From positions 310,001 through 374,000 of the forward strand of contig NZ_JAASQK010000003.1 in NCBI RefSeq assembly GCF_011762195.1: DNA of 64,000 nucleotides. The letters are read 5' to 3'. The DNA comes from Sphingomonas oligoaromativorans. GTDB lineage: Bacteria > Pseudomonadota > Alphaproteobacteria > Sphingomonadales > Sphingomonadaceae. The notes under the pieces are model-generated. The model saw nothing but the letters and a program-made list of their open reading frames with translations. It had not been told where the DNA came from and did no database searches. Position numbers and translations under genes: made by a program. Positions 35,910 to 44,119 of this stretch are shown in pieces (the first letter of the stretch is position 1; each line of letters begins with the position of its first letter).

Positions 35910-36314
35910 TCAGTGGGTGTCGGGGGTGGTCAGCACCTTGTCGGCGCTGTCGACGACGAACACGGCGAGCAGCTTGGCGGGCTTGGTCTTGCTCGCATTC
36001 TCGCTGACCTTGTGGTGCGCGCCGGGCGTCTCGTACCAGCTCTCGCCGGCATGATAGACGCGGGCCGGCTCGTCGTTCACCTGGCTGCGGATCTCGCCTT
36101 CCAGCACATAGGCATAGATGAAGGCCGAGGAGGCATGATGATGCGCGGGCGACGTGCCTCCCGGCGCATAGCGGACGACCACGGCCTTCAGGGACTTGCC
36201 GGGGATGTTCGGGATCGCGTGCGCGAACTGCGGCGTCACCGTGGTGTTCTGGGGCGCGGCGAGCGCGGGCGTCGCCAGCAGGGCGGCGGCGGCGAGAAGG
36301 TAATGGTGAGCCAT
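35910..36314 (-). CDS. Exported cupin-domain protein
   Basis: A 134-residue protein with a signal peptide (MAHHYLLAAAALLATPALA) and one cupin barrel: YAPGGTSPAHHHASSAFIYAYVLEGE (motif 1 His cluster) and a motif 2 region with GESWYETPGAHHKV. It probably binds a metal in the periplasm. GGAGA precedes the start. It faces a MocR-type regulator 94 bases away, so its expression is probably controlled by it. The reaction is unknown. Confidence 0.82.
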   Translation of the reverse strand: MAHHYLLAAAALLATPALAAPQNTTVTPQFAHAIPNIPGKSLKAVVVRYAPGGTSPAHHHASSAFIYAYVLEGEIRSQVNDEPARVYHAGESWYETPGAHHKVSENASKTKPAKLLAVFVVDSADKVLTTPDTH

Positions 36315-36342
36315 CGGGATTTCTCCTGGGTTGGGGGTTCCG

Positions 36343-36401
36343 TGGTTCGCGCACGGGCAGTTTCCGAAAAAGAACCAAGACCGGCGTCAATTCTTGTACC
36401 A
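36343..36401. promoter_or_regulatory. Candidate MocR operator (GAACCA/GTACCA repeats)
   Basis: Three copies of G(A/T)ACCA occur in the divergent cupin/MocR region: TGGTTC (minus-strand GAACCA) at 36343-36348, GAACCA at 36372-36377 and GTACCA at 36396-36401. The last two form a direct repeat. MocR/GabR-type proteins commonly bind direct ATACCA-like repeats, so these are reasonable sites. Confidence 0.4.
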
Positions 36402-36408
36402 TCGCGCC

Positions 36409-37818
36409 ATGAACGCCGCGCTCGACCTCTCGCTCGACCTCCGATCGCGGAGGACGCTCGCTCTCCAGATCCATGACGCCATCAGCCGCGCCGTGCGGGA
36501 AGGGAGGCTGGAACCCGGCGCGCGCCTGCCGTCCTGGCGTGATCTGGCGGCGCAGCTCGGCGTGGCGCGCGGCACGGTCCGCGCGGCCTATGAGCGGCTG
36601 ATGGACGAGCAGTTCCTCGTGTCCGCGGGGGCGGCGGGCACGTTCGTGGCGGATCGTCCGCCGGTCGAGGCGCGGCCGGCCGACAGGGCGATCCGGCCGC
36701 CGCTGCCCGGCCTGTTCTACGATCATGGCGTGGAGCCGCTGCCTTTCCAGATGGGCGTGCCGGCGCAGGATGCCTTTCCGTTCAAGCTGTGGTCGCGGCT
36801 GCTGTCGGCGGCGGCGCGGACGGCGGCGGCGCAGCCGGTGAGCTATCCCGATCCGCGTGGCCTGCCCGCGCTCCGGCAGGAGATCGCGGCCTATCTCGGC
36901 TATGCGCGGGGCATCGCCTGCCTGCCGGCGCAGGTAATCGTCACGGCCGGTTTCGCGGGCGGGCTGGGCCTGACGCTGGGTGCGCTGGGGATGCGCGGGC
37001 GGCGCGCCTGGGTGGAGAGTCCGGGCTTTCCGCTGACCCGTCATGCCCTGGAGCTTGGCGGCGTCGACACGGTGCCGGTGCCGGTCGACGCGAAGGGGCT
37101 CGACGTGGGGGCGGGGGAGGCGCTCGCCCCGGACGCGGCGCTGGCGGTGGTGACGCCGGGCCAGCAGGCGCCGCTCGGGCTGACGATGGCGCTCGACCGG
37201 CGGCTGGCGCTGCTCGACTGGGCCGGGCGCACCGGCGGATGGGTGATCGAGGATGATTATCTGAGCGAGCTGCAACTGCGCGGCCGCGCCGCGCCGGCGC
37301 TGGCTTCGCTCGATCTGGCAGGGCGCGTGATCCATATCGGCAGCTTCAGCAAGACGATCAGCCCGGCGTTGCGGCTCGGCTTCCTCGTGGTGCCGGCGGG
37401 GCTGGCGGAGCGCTTCGGCGATTACGCCGCCTGCCTCGCGCCCGCGCCGGGGCTGGAGGCACAGCGCGCCGTGACGAGCTTCCTCGCGGAAGGCCATTAT
37501 CTGCGCCATCTGCGCCGGATGAAGCGCCTCTATATCGCCCGCGCCGATGCACTGCGGGAGGCGCTGCACCCGCACGAGGGCGAGGGGGTGACGGTGCATC
37601 CGATGGGCGGGCTGGCGGTGCGCGTCGACCTGTCCGAAGGCGTCGACGACGGTGATGTGGCGCGGCGCGCGCTGGCTTATGGCCTGGCGCCGGTGCCGCT
37701 CTCGGGCTGGTATGGCGCGGGCGCGCGGCGGCCGGGGCTGCTGCTCGGCGTCACCAACGTCACGCCCGCGCGGATCGCGCTCGACTGCGACCGGCTGTTC
37801 GGGCTGGTCCGCCGCTGA
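36409..37818 (+). CDS. MocR/PdxR-family PLP-dependent transcriptional regulator
   Basis: A 469-residue fusion of a GntR-type winged helix (residues 10-75, LQIHDAISRAVREGRLEPGARLPSWRDLA) and a fold-type I aminotransferase-like domain (about 110-469). The PLP lysine is K315 in GSFSKTISPALRLGF, with the Asp of VIEDDY upstream. ATG 36409 begins right after the operator repeats, leaving almost no leader, so the mRNA may be leaderless. It is divergent from the cupin gene. The ligand (PLP, an amine or an amino acid) is not deducible. Confidence 0.88.
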   Translation: MNAALDLSLDLRSRRTLALQIHDAISRAVREGRLEPGARLPSWRDLAAQLGVARGTVRAAYERLMDEQFLVSAGAAGTFVADRPPVEARPADRAIRPPLPGLFYDHGVEPLPFQMGVPAQDAFPFKLWSRLLSAAARTAAAQPVSYPDPRGLPALRQEIAAYLGYARGIACLPAQVIVTAGFAGGLGLTLGALGMRGRRAWVESPGFPLTRHALELGGVDTVPVPVDAKGLDVGAGEALAPDAALAVVTPGQQAPLGLTMALDRRLALLDWAGRTGGWVIEDDYLSELQLRGRAAPALASLDLAGRVIHIGSFSKTISPALRLGFLVVPAGLAERFGDYAACLAPAPGLEAQRAVTSFLAEGHYLRHLRRMKRLYIARADALREALHPHEGEGVTVHPMGGLAVRVDLSEGVDDGDVARRALAYGLAPVPLSGWYGAGARRPGLLLGVTNVTPARIALDCDRLFGLVRR

Positions 37819-37830
37819 AGCTCCGCACCG

Positions 37831-38859
37831 TCAGACGGCGGCGCTTTCCCGGCAGGCCGGATCGAGCGCGCAGGGCGTGTCATGCTCCGTCTCGATCTGG
37901 ATCGTCGCATGGTCGATGCCGAACCGCGCCCTGAGCGATGCGGCCACCTCCACCGTGAACGCGTCCCCCGGATAGCCCGACGGCATCAGCATATGGACGG
38001 TGAGCGCCGTCTCGGTGGTGCTGATCGGCCAGATGTGGAGATCGTGGATCGCCGTCACCTTGTCGACGCCGCGCAGGAAGGCGCCGATCTCCTCCGGGTT
38101 GAAGCCGGGCGGCGCGGCATGGAGGCTGAGGTTCACCGAATCGCGGAGCAGCCCCCAGGTGCCGATGGCGGTCACCACGACGAGGATGAGGCTGGTGACC
38201 GGGTCGATCCAGCTCCAGCCGGTCGCGACGACGAGCAGCCCCGCCGCCACCACGCCCGCCGAGATGACCGCATCCGCCGCCATGTGGAGGAAGGCGCCGC
38301 GGATGTTCAGGTCGTGATCGCGTCCGCGCATGAACATCAGCGCGGTGGCGGTGTTGATGACGATGCCGATGCCGGCGACGATCATCATCGTCCCGCCCGA
38401 GACGGGGGCAGGCTCGAGCAGGCGACGGATCGCCTCCACCGCGATGACGCCCAGCGTCACCAGCAGCAGCAGCGCATTGAGCAGCGCCGCGAGGATCGAC
38501 GAACTGCGCAGGCCATAGGTGTAGCGCCCGCCCGGCCCGCGCCTGGCGAGCACGGTTGCGCCCCATGCGATCAGCAGGCCGAGCACGTCGCCGAGATTGT
38601 GGCCGGCATCGGCGAGCAGCGCCATCGAGCCGCTGACCAGGCCATAGGCCGCCTCGACGCCGACGAAGGCGAAATTGAGCGCCGTTCCGATCGCGAAGGC
38701 GCGGCCGAAGCTGGCCGGCGCATGGCTGTGGCCGAGGCCGTGATGATGGTGATGATCGTGACCATGGTCGTGCCCGTGCCCATGCCCATGATGGTCATGG
38801 TCATGCGCTTCGTGGTCATGATGATGCCCGGCATGGGCGTCGTGCTGGTGGCGGCTCAT
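37831..38859 (-). CDS. dmeF: Cation diffusion facilitator, Co/Ni efflux (DmeF type)
   Basis: A 342-residue CDF transporter with six helices. The cytoplasmic N-terminus (residues 4-46) is extremely His/Asp rich, a metal-binding leader. Transport-site motifs are ADAGHNLGDV in TM2 and FLHMAADAVISAG in TM5. The C-terminal cytoplasmic domain contains TAIHDLHIWPISTTETALTVHM. Only 5 bases separate it from the upstream RcnR-like regulator, the dmeRF arrangement known from rhizobia. Zn2+ or Cd2+ are less likely but possible substrates. Confidence 0.83.
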   Translation of the reverse strand: MSRHQHDAHAGHHHDHEAHDHDHHGHGHGHDHGHDHHHHHGLGHSHAPASFGRAFAIGTALNFAFVGVEAAYGLVSGSMALLADAGHNLGDVLGLLIAWGATVLARRGPGGRYTYGLRSSSILAALLNALLLLVTLGVIAVEAIRRLLEPAPVSGGTMMIVAGIGIVINTATALMFMRGRDHDLNIRGAFLHMAADAVISAGVVAAGLLVVATGWSWIDPVTSLILVVVTAIGTWGLLRDSVNLSLHAAPPGFNPEEIGAFLRGVDKVTAIHDLHIWPISTTETALTVHMLMPSGYPGDAFTVEVAASLRARFGIDHATIQIETEHDTPCALDPACRESAAV

Positions 38860-38864
38860 GGGGC

Positions 38865-39140
38865 TCAGGTCAGATAGGCGTGAACGATCGCGACCAGCTC
38901 TTCGCCGGCTTGCGTGCGGGGATCGTCGGGGGAGGCGGCATCCATCATATGCTCGCGGATATGATCCTCGATCACCTCGCCGATGAAGCCGTCCAGCGCG
39001 CCGCGGCAGGCCGTCGCCTGCTGGAGCACGCGCGCGCATTCCGCATCGGCCTCCACCGCGCGTTCGATGGCCTCCAACTGCCCCCGCAACCGCTTCAGCC
39101 GGTTGAGCAGCTTCTGCTTTTCCCTGGCGACGTGACTCAT
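38865..39140 (-). CDS. dmeR: RcnR/CsoR-family metal-sensing repressor (DmeR type)
   Basis: A 91-residue four-helix repressor. The Co/Ni ligand set of RcnR is complete: H3 (MSHVAREKQK), C35, H60 and H64 (IEDHIREH). This distinguishes it from Cu-binding CsoR and formaldehyde-sensing FrmR. ATG 39140 was chosen because a palindromic operator (39163-39179) lies just upstream; a longer frame would run through it. It is the first gene of the dmeRF operon, repressing it until metal binds. Confidence 0.85.
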   Translation of the reverse strand: MSHVAREKQKLLNRLKRLRGQLEAIERAVEADAECARVLQQATACRGALDGFIGEVIEDHIREHMMDAASPDDPRTQAGEELVAIVHAYLT

Positions 39141-39162
39141 GCCCTGTCCGATCGATGATACT

Positions 39163-39179
39163 ATACCCCTATAGGGTAT
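39163..39179. promoter_or_regulatory. DmeR/RcnR-type operator
   Basis: ATACCCCTATAGGGTAT is a nearly perfect 17-bp palindrome with a C-tract and a G-tract, the form bound by RcnR/DmeR proteins. It ends 23 bases upstream of the dmeR start and stands out in AT content. Confidence 0.7.
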
Positions 39180-39230
39180 GAAAAGGCGGCTGTCCAACGG
39201 CTGAACGAAGGAGCATCCGATGCGCGGGGA

Positions 39231-39779
39231 TCAGGCGGGGCCGCGCTCCTCATAATGGCGCCATGTCGGCAGCGCCTCGGGGAAGTCGGCGGGGCGCGGC
39301 GTGTCATAGGCGCGGTTGCGGTCCCGATGGGCGAGGATGCCGGGATAGTCCCCGACCGGCACATAATAGAGGAAACCGATGATGCGTTCGGCGAAGCGCC
39401 AGCCGGCCTCCGTGCGGCGATAGGCATCGCGATAGCGCAAGGCCGCCACCATCATCCGATCCCGCCGCCACAGTTCCGCATGGCCCGAGACGCGGCCGGT
39501 GGCATGGGTCGGGTCATCCTCCGAAAAGTCGAGCATGACGTCGTGCATATAATGCGCGCCCGGCCCCAGAACGGCGAAGCGGCCATGATATTGCGCCATG
39601 ATCGCGTCGATCCCGCGCGCCTCCATCACGCCGTCCTCCGATGCGACACGGGCATCATCGGTGAAGAGCGCGGCGATGGCGGGCAGGTCGCGGTCGTCGA
39701 TGGTGAAGCAATAGCGGGCGATCAGCCCCCGGATCTCCGATTCCGCCTCCAGCCGGGCGATGCGCGCTTCGATGTCCAT
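39231..39779 (-). CDS. SnoaL-like/NTF2-fold protein
   Basis: A 182-residue NTF2-like protein: an N-terminal helix (MDIEARIARLEAESEIRGLIARYC), TIDDRDLPAIAALFTDDARV, and YHGRFAVLGPGAHYMHDVML. This is the pattern of the SnoaL-like proteins that accompany ring-hydroxylating oxygenases and steroid or aromatic catabolism (dehydratase/isomerase folds). AGAGGA lies about 7 bases before the start at 39779. It is divergent from the enoyl-CoA hydratase gene. Reaction unknown. A related protein is encoded at 50490-51068. Confidence 0.75.
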   Translation of the reverse strand: MDIEARIARLEAESEIRGLIARYCFTIDDRDLPAIAALFTDDARVASEDGVMEARGIDAIMAQYHGRFAVLGPGAHYMHDVMLDFSEDDPTHATGRVSGHAELWRRDRMMVAALRYRDAYRRTEAGWRFAERIIGFLYYVPVGDYPGILAHRDRNRAYDTPRPADFPEALPTWRHYEERGPA

Positions 39780-39837
39780 GGCGGGTTCCTCTGCTAGACA
39801 TGCTATGGCGATGGCAGGACGGGCGGGAGGCGGCGGC

Positions 39838-40599
39838 ATGGGCGAGGGCGCGCGGATCGAGCGGCGAGAGGCGATCCTCTGCATCACCATCACCCGCGAG
39901 GCGCGGCGCAACGCCATCGATGCCGCCACCGCCGCCTCTATCGATGCCGCCATCGATGAGGCGGAGCGCGATCCGGCCCTCCGCGCCGTGTTGCTCACCG
40001 GCACCGGCGACCGCGCCTTCTGCTCGGGCATGGATCTGAAGGAAGCGGCCGAGCGTGGTGCCGGGCTCGGTCTCGTCCCCGGCCGGGGCTTTGCCGGGAT
40101 CACCGAACGCCGGCGGGACAAGCCGCTGGTCGTCGCGGTGAATGGCCCGGCGGTGGCGGGCGGCTTCGAGATCGTGCTGGCGGCCGATATCGTCGTGGCG
40201 GCGGACCATGCCCATTTCGCGCTGGCCGAGGTGAAGCGCGGATTGTTCGCGTTCGCAGGCGGCGTCCAGCGCCTTGCCCGCGCGGTGCCGCGCGCGGCCG
40301 CGCTGGGAATGATCCTGACCGGCGAACCGATTTCCGCCCGGCGCGCGCATGAACTGGGCCTCGTGACCGAAGTCGTGCCGGGGGCCGAGCTGCTGCCGCG
40401 CGCCATGGCGCTGGCCGGGATGATCGCCGGCTATGATGCCGAGGCCGTCCGCAACGCCAAGATGCTGCACGACATGGCTGCGGACGCGTCGATCGACGAG
40501 AGCCTGCGTTTCGGGCGCCTCTATGGCGAAAAGACGCTGGCGTCGGCGGCCTCGCGTGAAGGCATTGCCGCTTATGCCGAGGGGCGGGCTAAAGCGTAG
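39838..40599 (+). CDS. Enoyl-CoA hydratase/isomerase family protein
   Basis: A 253-residue crotonase-fold enzyme. Oxyanion-hole segments are FCSGMDLKEAAERG and VAVNGPAVAGGFEIVLAADIVVA. The general-base position region reads HFALAEVKRGLFAFAGGVQRLARAVPR. ATG 39838 (GGAGG upstream) is used; ATG 39805 is possible. It overlaps the convergent thiolase gene by 11 bases. In the island it would hydrate an unsaturated acyl-CoA from side-chain or ring degradation. Confidence 0.85.
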   Translation: MGEGARIERREAILCITITREARRNAIDAATAASIDAAIDEAERDPALRAVLLTGTGDRAFCSGMDLKEAAERGAGLGLVPGRGFAGITERRRDKPLVVAVNGPAVAGGFEIVLAADIVVAADHAHFALAEVKRGLFAFAGGVQRLARAVPRAAALGMILTGEPISARRAHELGLVTEVVPGAELLPRAMALAGMIAGYDAEAVRNAKMLHDMAADASIDESLRFGRLYGEKTLASAASREGIAAYAEGRAKA

Positions 40600-41740
40600 C
40601 GGCCGATCCAAGGATCGCCGTCGCCTGGCTGGAGAGCGTGCCGCCGTTGCCGTGCGCGAGCGCCACCTCGACGCCCCCGATCTGGTTGGCCGCTTCGCCA
40701 CGCACCTGCCGCGCCGCCTCGACCAGCGCGAACAGGCCATACATGCCCGGATGGCAGCAGGAGAGCCCGCCGCCATTGGTGTTGACCGCCAGCCGCCCGC
40801 CCGGCGCGATCATCCCGCCCTCGACGAAGCGCCCGCCCTCGCCCTTGGGGCAGAAGCCGAGATCCTCCAGGAACAGGATCGTGTTGATGGTGAACGCGTC
40901 GTAGAGCTGCACTACGTCGATCTCGGCGGGGCCGAGCCCTGCCATCGCATAGGAGCGCGGGCCGGATTCGGCGGCGGCCGTGGTGGTGAGATCGGGCATT
41001 TGCGAGATGGCGTTGTGCCAGGTCGCCGCCGCCGCGCCGAGGATGGCGACGGGCGCCTTCGGCCCGCCACGGGCGCGATCGGTGCGTGTAAGGAGCAGCG
41101 CCGCCGCGCCGTCGGTGACGAGGCAGCAGTCCCTCACCGACAGCGGGCTGGAGAGCATCCGCGCCGCCAGCACCTCGTCGATGGTGAGCGGGCCGTGCGC
41201 GAAGGCTTCCGGGTTGGTATCCGCCCAGCGCCGTGCGGCCACCGCCACCTCGGCGAGCTGCGCGCGGGTGGTGCCATAGTCATGCATATGGCGCGAGGCG
41301 GCGAGCGCGTAGGAGGAGGCCGGGAAGAGCGGGTGATAGGGCGCCTCCCAGCGATTGCTCCTCACTGGCGTCGCGAGCCTGCCGCCGGCGCTGCGCTGGT
41401 TCGCGCCATAGGCGATCAGCGCGCAGTCGATATAGCCCGCCGCCAGCATGATCGAGGCCGTGGCGACATGGCTCATGAAGGCCGATCCGCCGGTGCGGTT
41501 GCAATCGGTGAAGCGCGGCGCGAGGCCGAGATATTCGGCGAAGCTCAACCCCGCGAGCTGATCGTCGGGCAGGCAGATGAAGAGCGCATCCACCTCCGCC
41601 ATCGTCATCCCCGCGTCCGCTACCGCGCGCAGCCCGGCCTGCGCCGCGAGCTCCAGCGAGGACCAGCCGGGCATCTCGCCGATCCCGAAGGTGGCGAGGC
41701 CAGCAATGGAGGCCGCGCCGCGCGGGAATTGGCCGCCCAT
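40589..41740 (-). CDS. SCP2-type thiolase family protein
   Basis: A 383-residue thiolase-fold protein of the non-canonical SCP2/lipid-transfer group. Where biosynthetic thiolases have the nucleophilic Cys (CASG-like), this reads DCNRTGGSAFMSHVATA, so the usual nucleophile appears displaced. The later motifs VQLYDAFTINT and GGGLSCCHPGMYGLFALVEA are conserved. It follows a DUF35 gene with TGATG overlap. Such thiolase/DUF35 pairs include the steroid side-chain retro-aldolases (Ltp2-type), so acyl-CoA C-C cleavage is an inference. Confidence 0.8.
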   Translation of the reverse strand: MGGQFPRGAASIAGLATFGIGEMPGWSSLELAAQAGLRAVADAGMTMAEVDALFICLPDDQLAGLSFAEYLGLAPRFTDCNRTGGSAFMSHVATASIMLAAGYIDCALIAYGANQRSAGGRLATPVRSNRWEAPYHPLFPASSYALAASRHMHDYGTTRAQLAEVAVAARRWADTNPEAFAHGPLTIDEVLAARMLSSPLSVRDCCLVTDGAAALLLTRTDRARGGPKAPVAILGAAAATWHNAISQMPDLTTTAAAESGPRSYAMAGLGPAEIDVVQLYDAFTINTILFLEDLGFCPKGEGGRFVEGGMIAPGGRLAVNTNGGGLSCCHPGMYGLFALVEAARQVRGEAANQIGGVEVALAHGNGGTLSSQATAILGSAATL

Positions 41741-42105
41741 CAAACAGGCTCGAACAGCAGCAGGGGCGCGCCATCCTCCTCGCTGATCCGGGCGCGGACG
41801 CGCATCCCGATGGTGACGGCATCGGGCGCGATACCCTCGACGCGGCTCATCAGGCGGACATGCTCGTCCAGTTCCACCAGCACGACATTGTAGGGCGGCT
41901 CGGGCGGCTTGCGGGCGATGACGGTGACGGCATGGACGGTCCCGAGTCCGCTCGCCTCGATCCAGTCGAGCGCGATATCGCCGCTGCCCGGTTCGGCGAG
42001 GCGCGGCGGGAAGATCACCGTGCCGCTCGCCCGCGCGCGCTGGAGGAGCAGCCGCCCCTCGGCCAGCGCCGCGCGCCAATGCGCTTCCGGCCCCGCCCCG
42101 CTCAT
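41740..42105 (-). CDS. DUF35 OB-fold protein lacking its zinc ribbon cysteines
   Basis: A 121-residue OB-fold acyl-CoA-associated protein (DUF35). The N-terminal helix and the OB segment (DWIEASGLGTVHAVTVIARKPPEPPYNVVLVELDEHVRLMSR in pattern) are normal. The four zinc-ribbon cysteines typical of the family are all missing: the region reads LLLQRARASGTVIFPPRLAE, then PGSGDI. It is overlapped by the CoA-transferase gene upstream (4 bases) and the thiolase downstream (1 base), so all three are co-translated. Confidence 0.8.
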   Translation of the reverse strand: MSGAGPEAHWRAALAEGRLLLQRARASGTVIFPPRLAEPGSGDIALDWIEASGLGTVHAVTVIARKPPEPPYNVVLVELDEHVRLMSRVEGIAPDAVTIGMRVRARISEEDGAPLLLFEPV

Positions 42106-43310
42106 GCCGGAGCGCGCGCCGCGCCGCTGGCCAGCAGTGCGTCGATCGCGGCGGGGGCCAGCCCCGCTTCGGCGAGGATCGCCCGGCTGTCCGCGCCCAG
42201 TGCCGGGCCGGGATCGCCGATCGCGCCGGGGGTGGCGGAAAAGCGCGTGGGGATGCCGGGGAAGCGCAGCCGGCCGAACTCGCTTTCCCGTTCGTTCCAG
42301 AAACCGGTCGCCTCCAGATGGGGATCGTGGAGCAGATCGGACAGCGTCGCGATCGCCATCGCCGGCACCTCGGCCGCGCGCAGCAGGGCAAGCCATTCGT
42401 CGGTGGTCCGTTCCCGCATCACCTCGGCGAGCTTCGTCAGCACCGTTCCGATATTCTCCGTCCGGCTGCGCATCGAGGCGAACATCGGGTCGAGCGTCCA
42501 TTCGGGATCGCCGAGCGCCTGGAAGAAGCTGCGCCAATGCTTGTCGTTGTAGATCATCACCCCGATGAAGCCGTCCTGCGTCGCATAGGGGCGTCGCGCG
42601 GTCGCGGTGACGCGCGGATATTCGGGCGGCCCCTGCGGCGGATCGAACAGCGCGCCGCAGAGATGCTCGATCATCGTGAAGGAGACGAGCGTCTCGAACA
42701 TCGGCACCTCCACCTCCTGCCCCTCGCCGGTACGGGTGCGGGCGAAGAGCGCGGCGAGGATCGCATAGGTGCCGGTCAGCCCCGCCACCTTGTCGGCGAC
42801 GACGGTGCCGAGATAGGTCGGTCGCCCTTCGGACAGCCGGGCCTGGAGATCGACGAGGCCGGAGGCCGCCTGCACGATGTCGTCATAGGCGGGATAGTCG
42901 CGATACGGCCCCTCGCGTCCGAAGCCGTAGAGATTGGCGTAGACGAGGCGCGGATTGATCGCGTGCAGCGCCGGATAGTCGAGCCCCAGCCGCCTGATCG
43001 CGCCGGGCCGCATCGAATGGACGAACACGTCCGCCCCCTCGATCAGCTTCAGCAGCGCGTCGCGCGCGGCCGGCTGCTTGAGATCGAGTGCGAGGCTGCG
43101 CTTGCCGCGGTTGACGTTCAGGAACATGCCGCCGCGCGCCGGATCGGGGCCGGGCGGCAGATAGCGGGTGGTGTCGCCGTCCGGCGCCTCGACCTTGACG
43201 ACATCCGCGCCGAGATCGGCGAAGATCTGCGTCGCATAAGGCCCCATCAGCACGCTGGTGAGGTCGATCACCCTCACGCCGGCGAGCGGCCCCTGAAGCC
43301 GGCCGCTCAT
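42102..43310 (-). CDS. Class III (CaiB/BaiF) CoA-transferase
   Basis: A 402-residue family III CoA-transferase that moves CoA between carboxylic acids. Motifs: GVRVIDLTSVLMGPYATQIFADLGADVVKVE at the N-terminus, RGKRSLALDLK, and the likely catalytic D173 in TVVADKVAGLTG. It is the first gene of a three-gene operon with DUF35 and thiolase, suggesting activation of an acid that the pair then cleaves. It is divergent from the ThuA gene. Substrate unknown. Confidence 0.87.
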   Translation of the reverse strand: MSGRLQGPLAGVRVIDLTSVLMGPYATQIFADLGADVVKVEAPDGDTTRYLPPGPDPARGGMFLNVNRGKRSLALDLKQPAARDALLKLIEGADVFVHSMRPGAIRRLGLDYPALHAINPRLVYANLYGFGREGPYRDYPAYDDIVQAASGLVDLQARLSEGRPTYLGTVVADKVAGLTGTYAILAALFARTRTGEGQEVEVPMFETLVSFTMIEHLCGALFDPPQGPPEYPRVTATARRPYATQDGFIGVMIYNDKHWRSFFQALGDPEWTLDPMFASMRSRTENIGTVLTKLAEVMRERTTDEWLALLRAAEVPAMAIATLSDLLHDPHLEATGFWNERESEFGRLRFPGIPTRFSATPGAIGDPGPALGADSRAILAEAGLAPAAIDALLASGAARAPA

Positions 43311-43384
43311 CGCGTGACCCCTCCTCTTGCCAAGCCCGCCGGCCCGCCTAGCCTCATGCGTGCGTACGCAGGGGAGGGGATGGG

Positions 43385-44119
43385 ATGAAGGTCCATCTGA
43401 TCGCGGCCGGGAAGTATCATGATATCGATTTCGCCCGTCTGGAGCTGTTGAAGCTGCTGGCCGAGCAGCCGGACATCCGCGCCACGGTAGCGGCCGACTA
43501 TGCGGACCTCGCCAATCTGGCGGCGGCGGATCTGCTCATCACCTACACCTGCGATCTGCTGCCCGATGCCGCCGGCACGGCCGCGCTCGGGGCCTTCCTG
43601 CGGCGCGGGGGGCGCTGGCTGGCGCTGCACGGCACCAATTCCGTGCTGCGCTTCGCCGATGACGGCGTGGTCGAGACGCCGGACGAGAATCCGGCCTTCA
43701 CGGCGCTGCTCGGCACGCGCTTCGCCGGCCATCCGCCGATCGCCCCGTTCAAGGTGATGGTGACGCGCCCCGATCATGACCTGACCCGGGGCCTGCGCGA
43801 TTTCCGCGTGGAGGACGAGCTTTACCTCACCCACCGCACCGCCGACATCGACGTGCTGCTGCACACCAGCTTCACCGGCGAATGCCCCGAATTCCGCGAC
43901 CGCGCATGGGACGAGGCGGAGGTGCCCGTCCTCTACGAGCGGCGGGTGGGCGAGGGGGTGGTACTCTATCTCACCCTCGGCCATTGCCGGGGCCATTATG
44001 ATCTCCGCCCGCTGGCCGATTTCTGGCCGCATCCCCAGCGCTGTGCCTGGAACTACCCGATCTATGCCGAGCTGCTCCGCCGCGCGATCCGCTGGGGGCG
44101 CCCGCCTCAATCAGGCTGA
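43385..44119 (+). CDS. ThuA-like domain protein
   Basis: A 244-residue protein with a class I amidotransferase-like ThuA fold: LLITYTCDLLPD, RRGGRWLALHGTNS, HPPIAPFKVMVTRPDHDLTRGL and the C-terminal GEGVVLYLTLGHCRGHYD. ThuA proteins are linked to sugar and sometimes aromatic utilisation, but no reaction is settled. Start codons at 43379-43385 are close together; ATG 43385 fits best. A TGCGTACGCA palindrome (43361-43370) lies in the divergent region. It overlaps the convergent tetR gene by 13 bases. Confidence 0.75.
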   Translation: MKVHLIAAGKYHDIDFARLELLKLLAEQPDIRATVAADYADLANLAAADLLITYTCDLLPDAAGTAALGAFLRRGGRWLALHGTNSVLRFADDGVVETPDENPAFTALLGTRFAGHPPIAPFKVMVTRPDHDLTRGLRDFRVEDELYLTHRTADIDVLLHTSFTGECPEFRDRAWDEAEVPVLYERRVGEGVVLYLTLGHCRGHYDLRPLADFWPHPQRCAWNYPIYAELLRRAIRWGRPPQSG

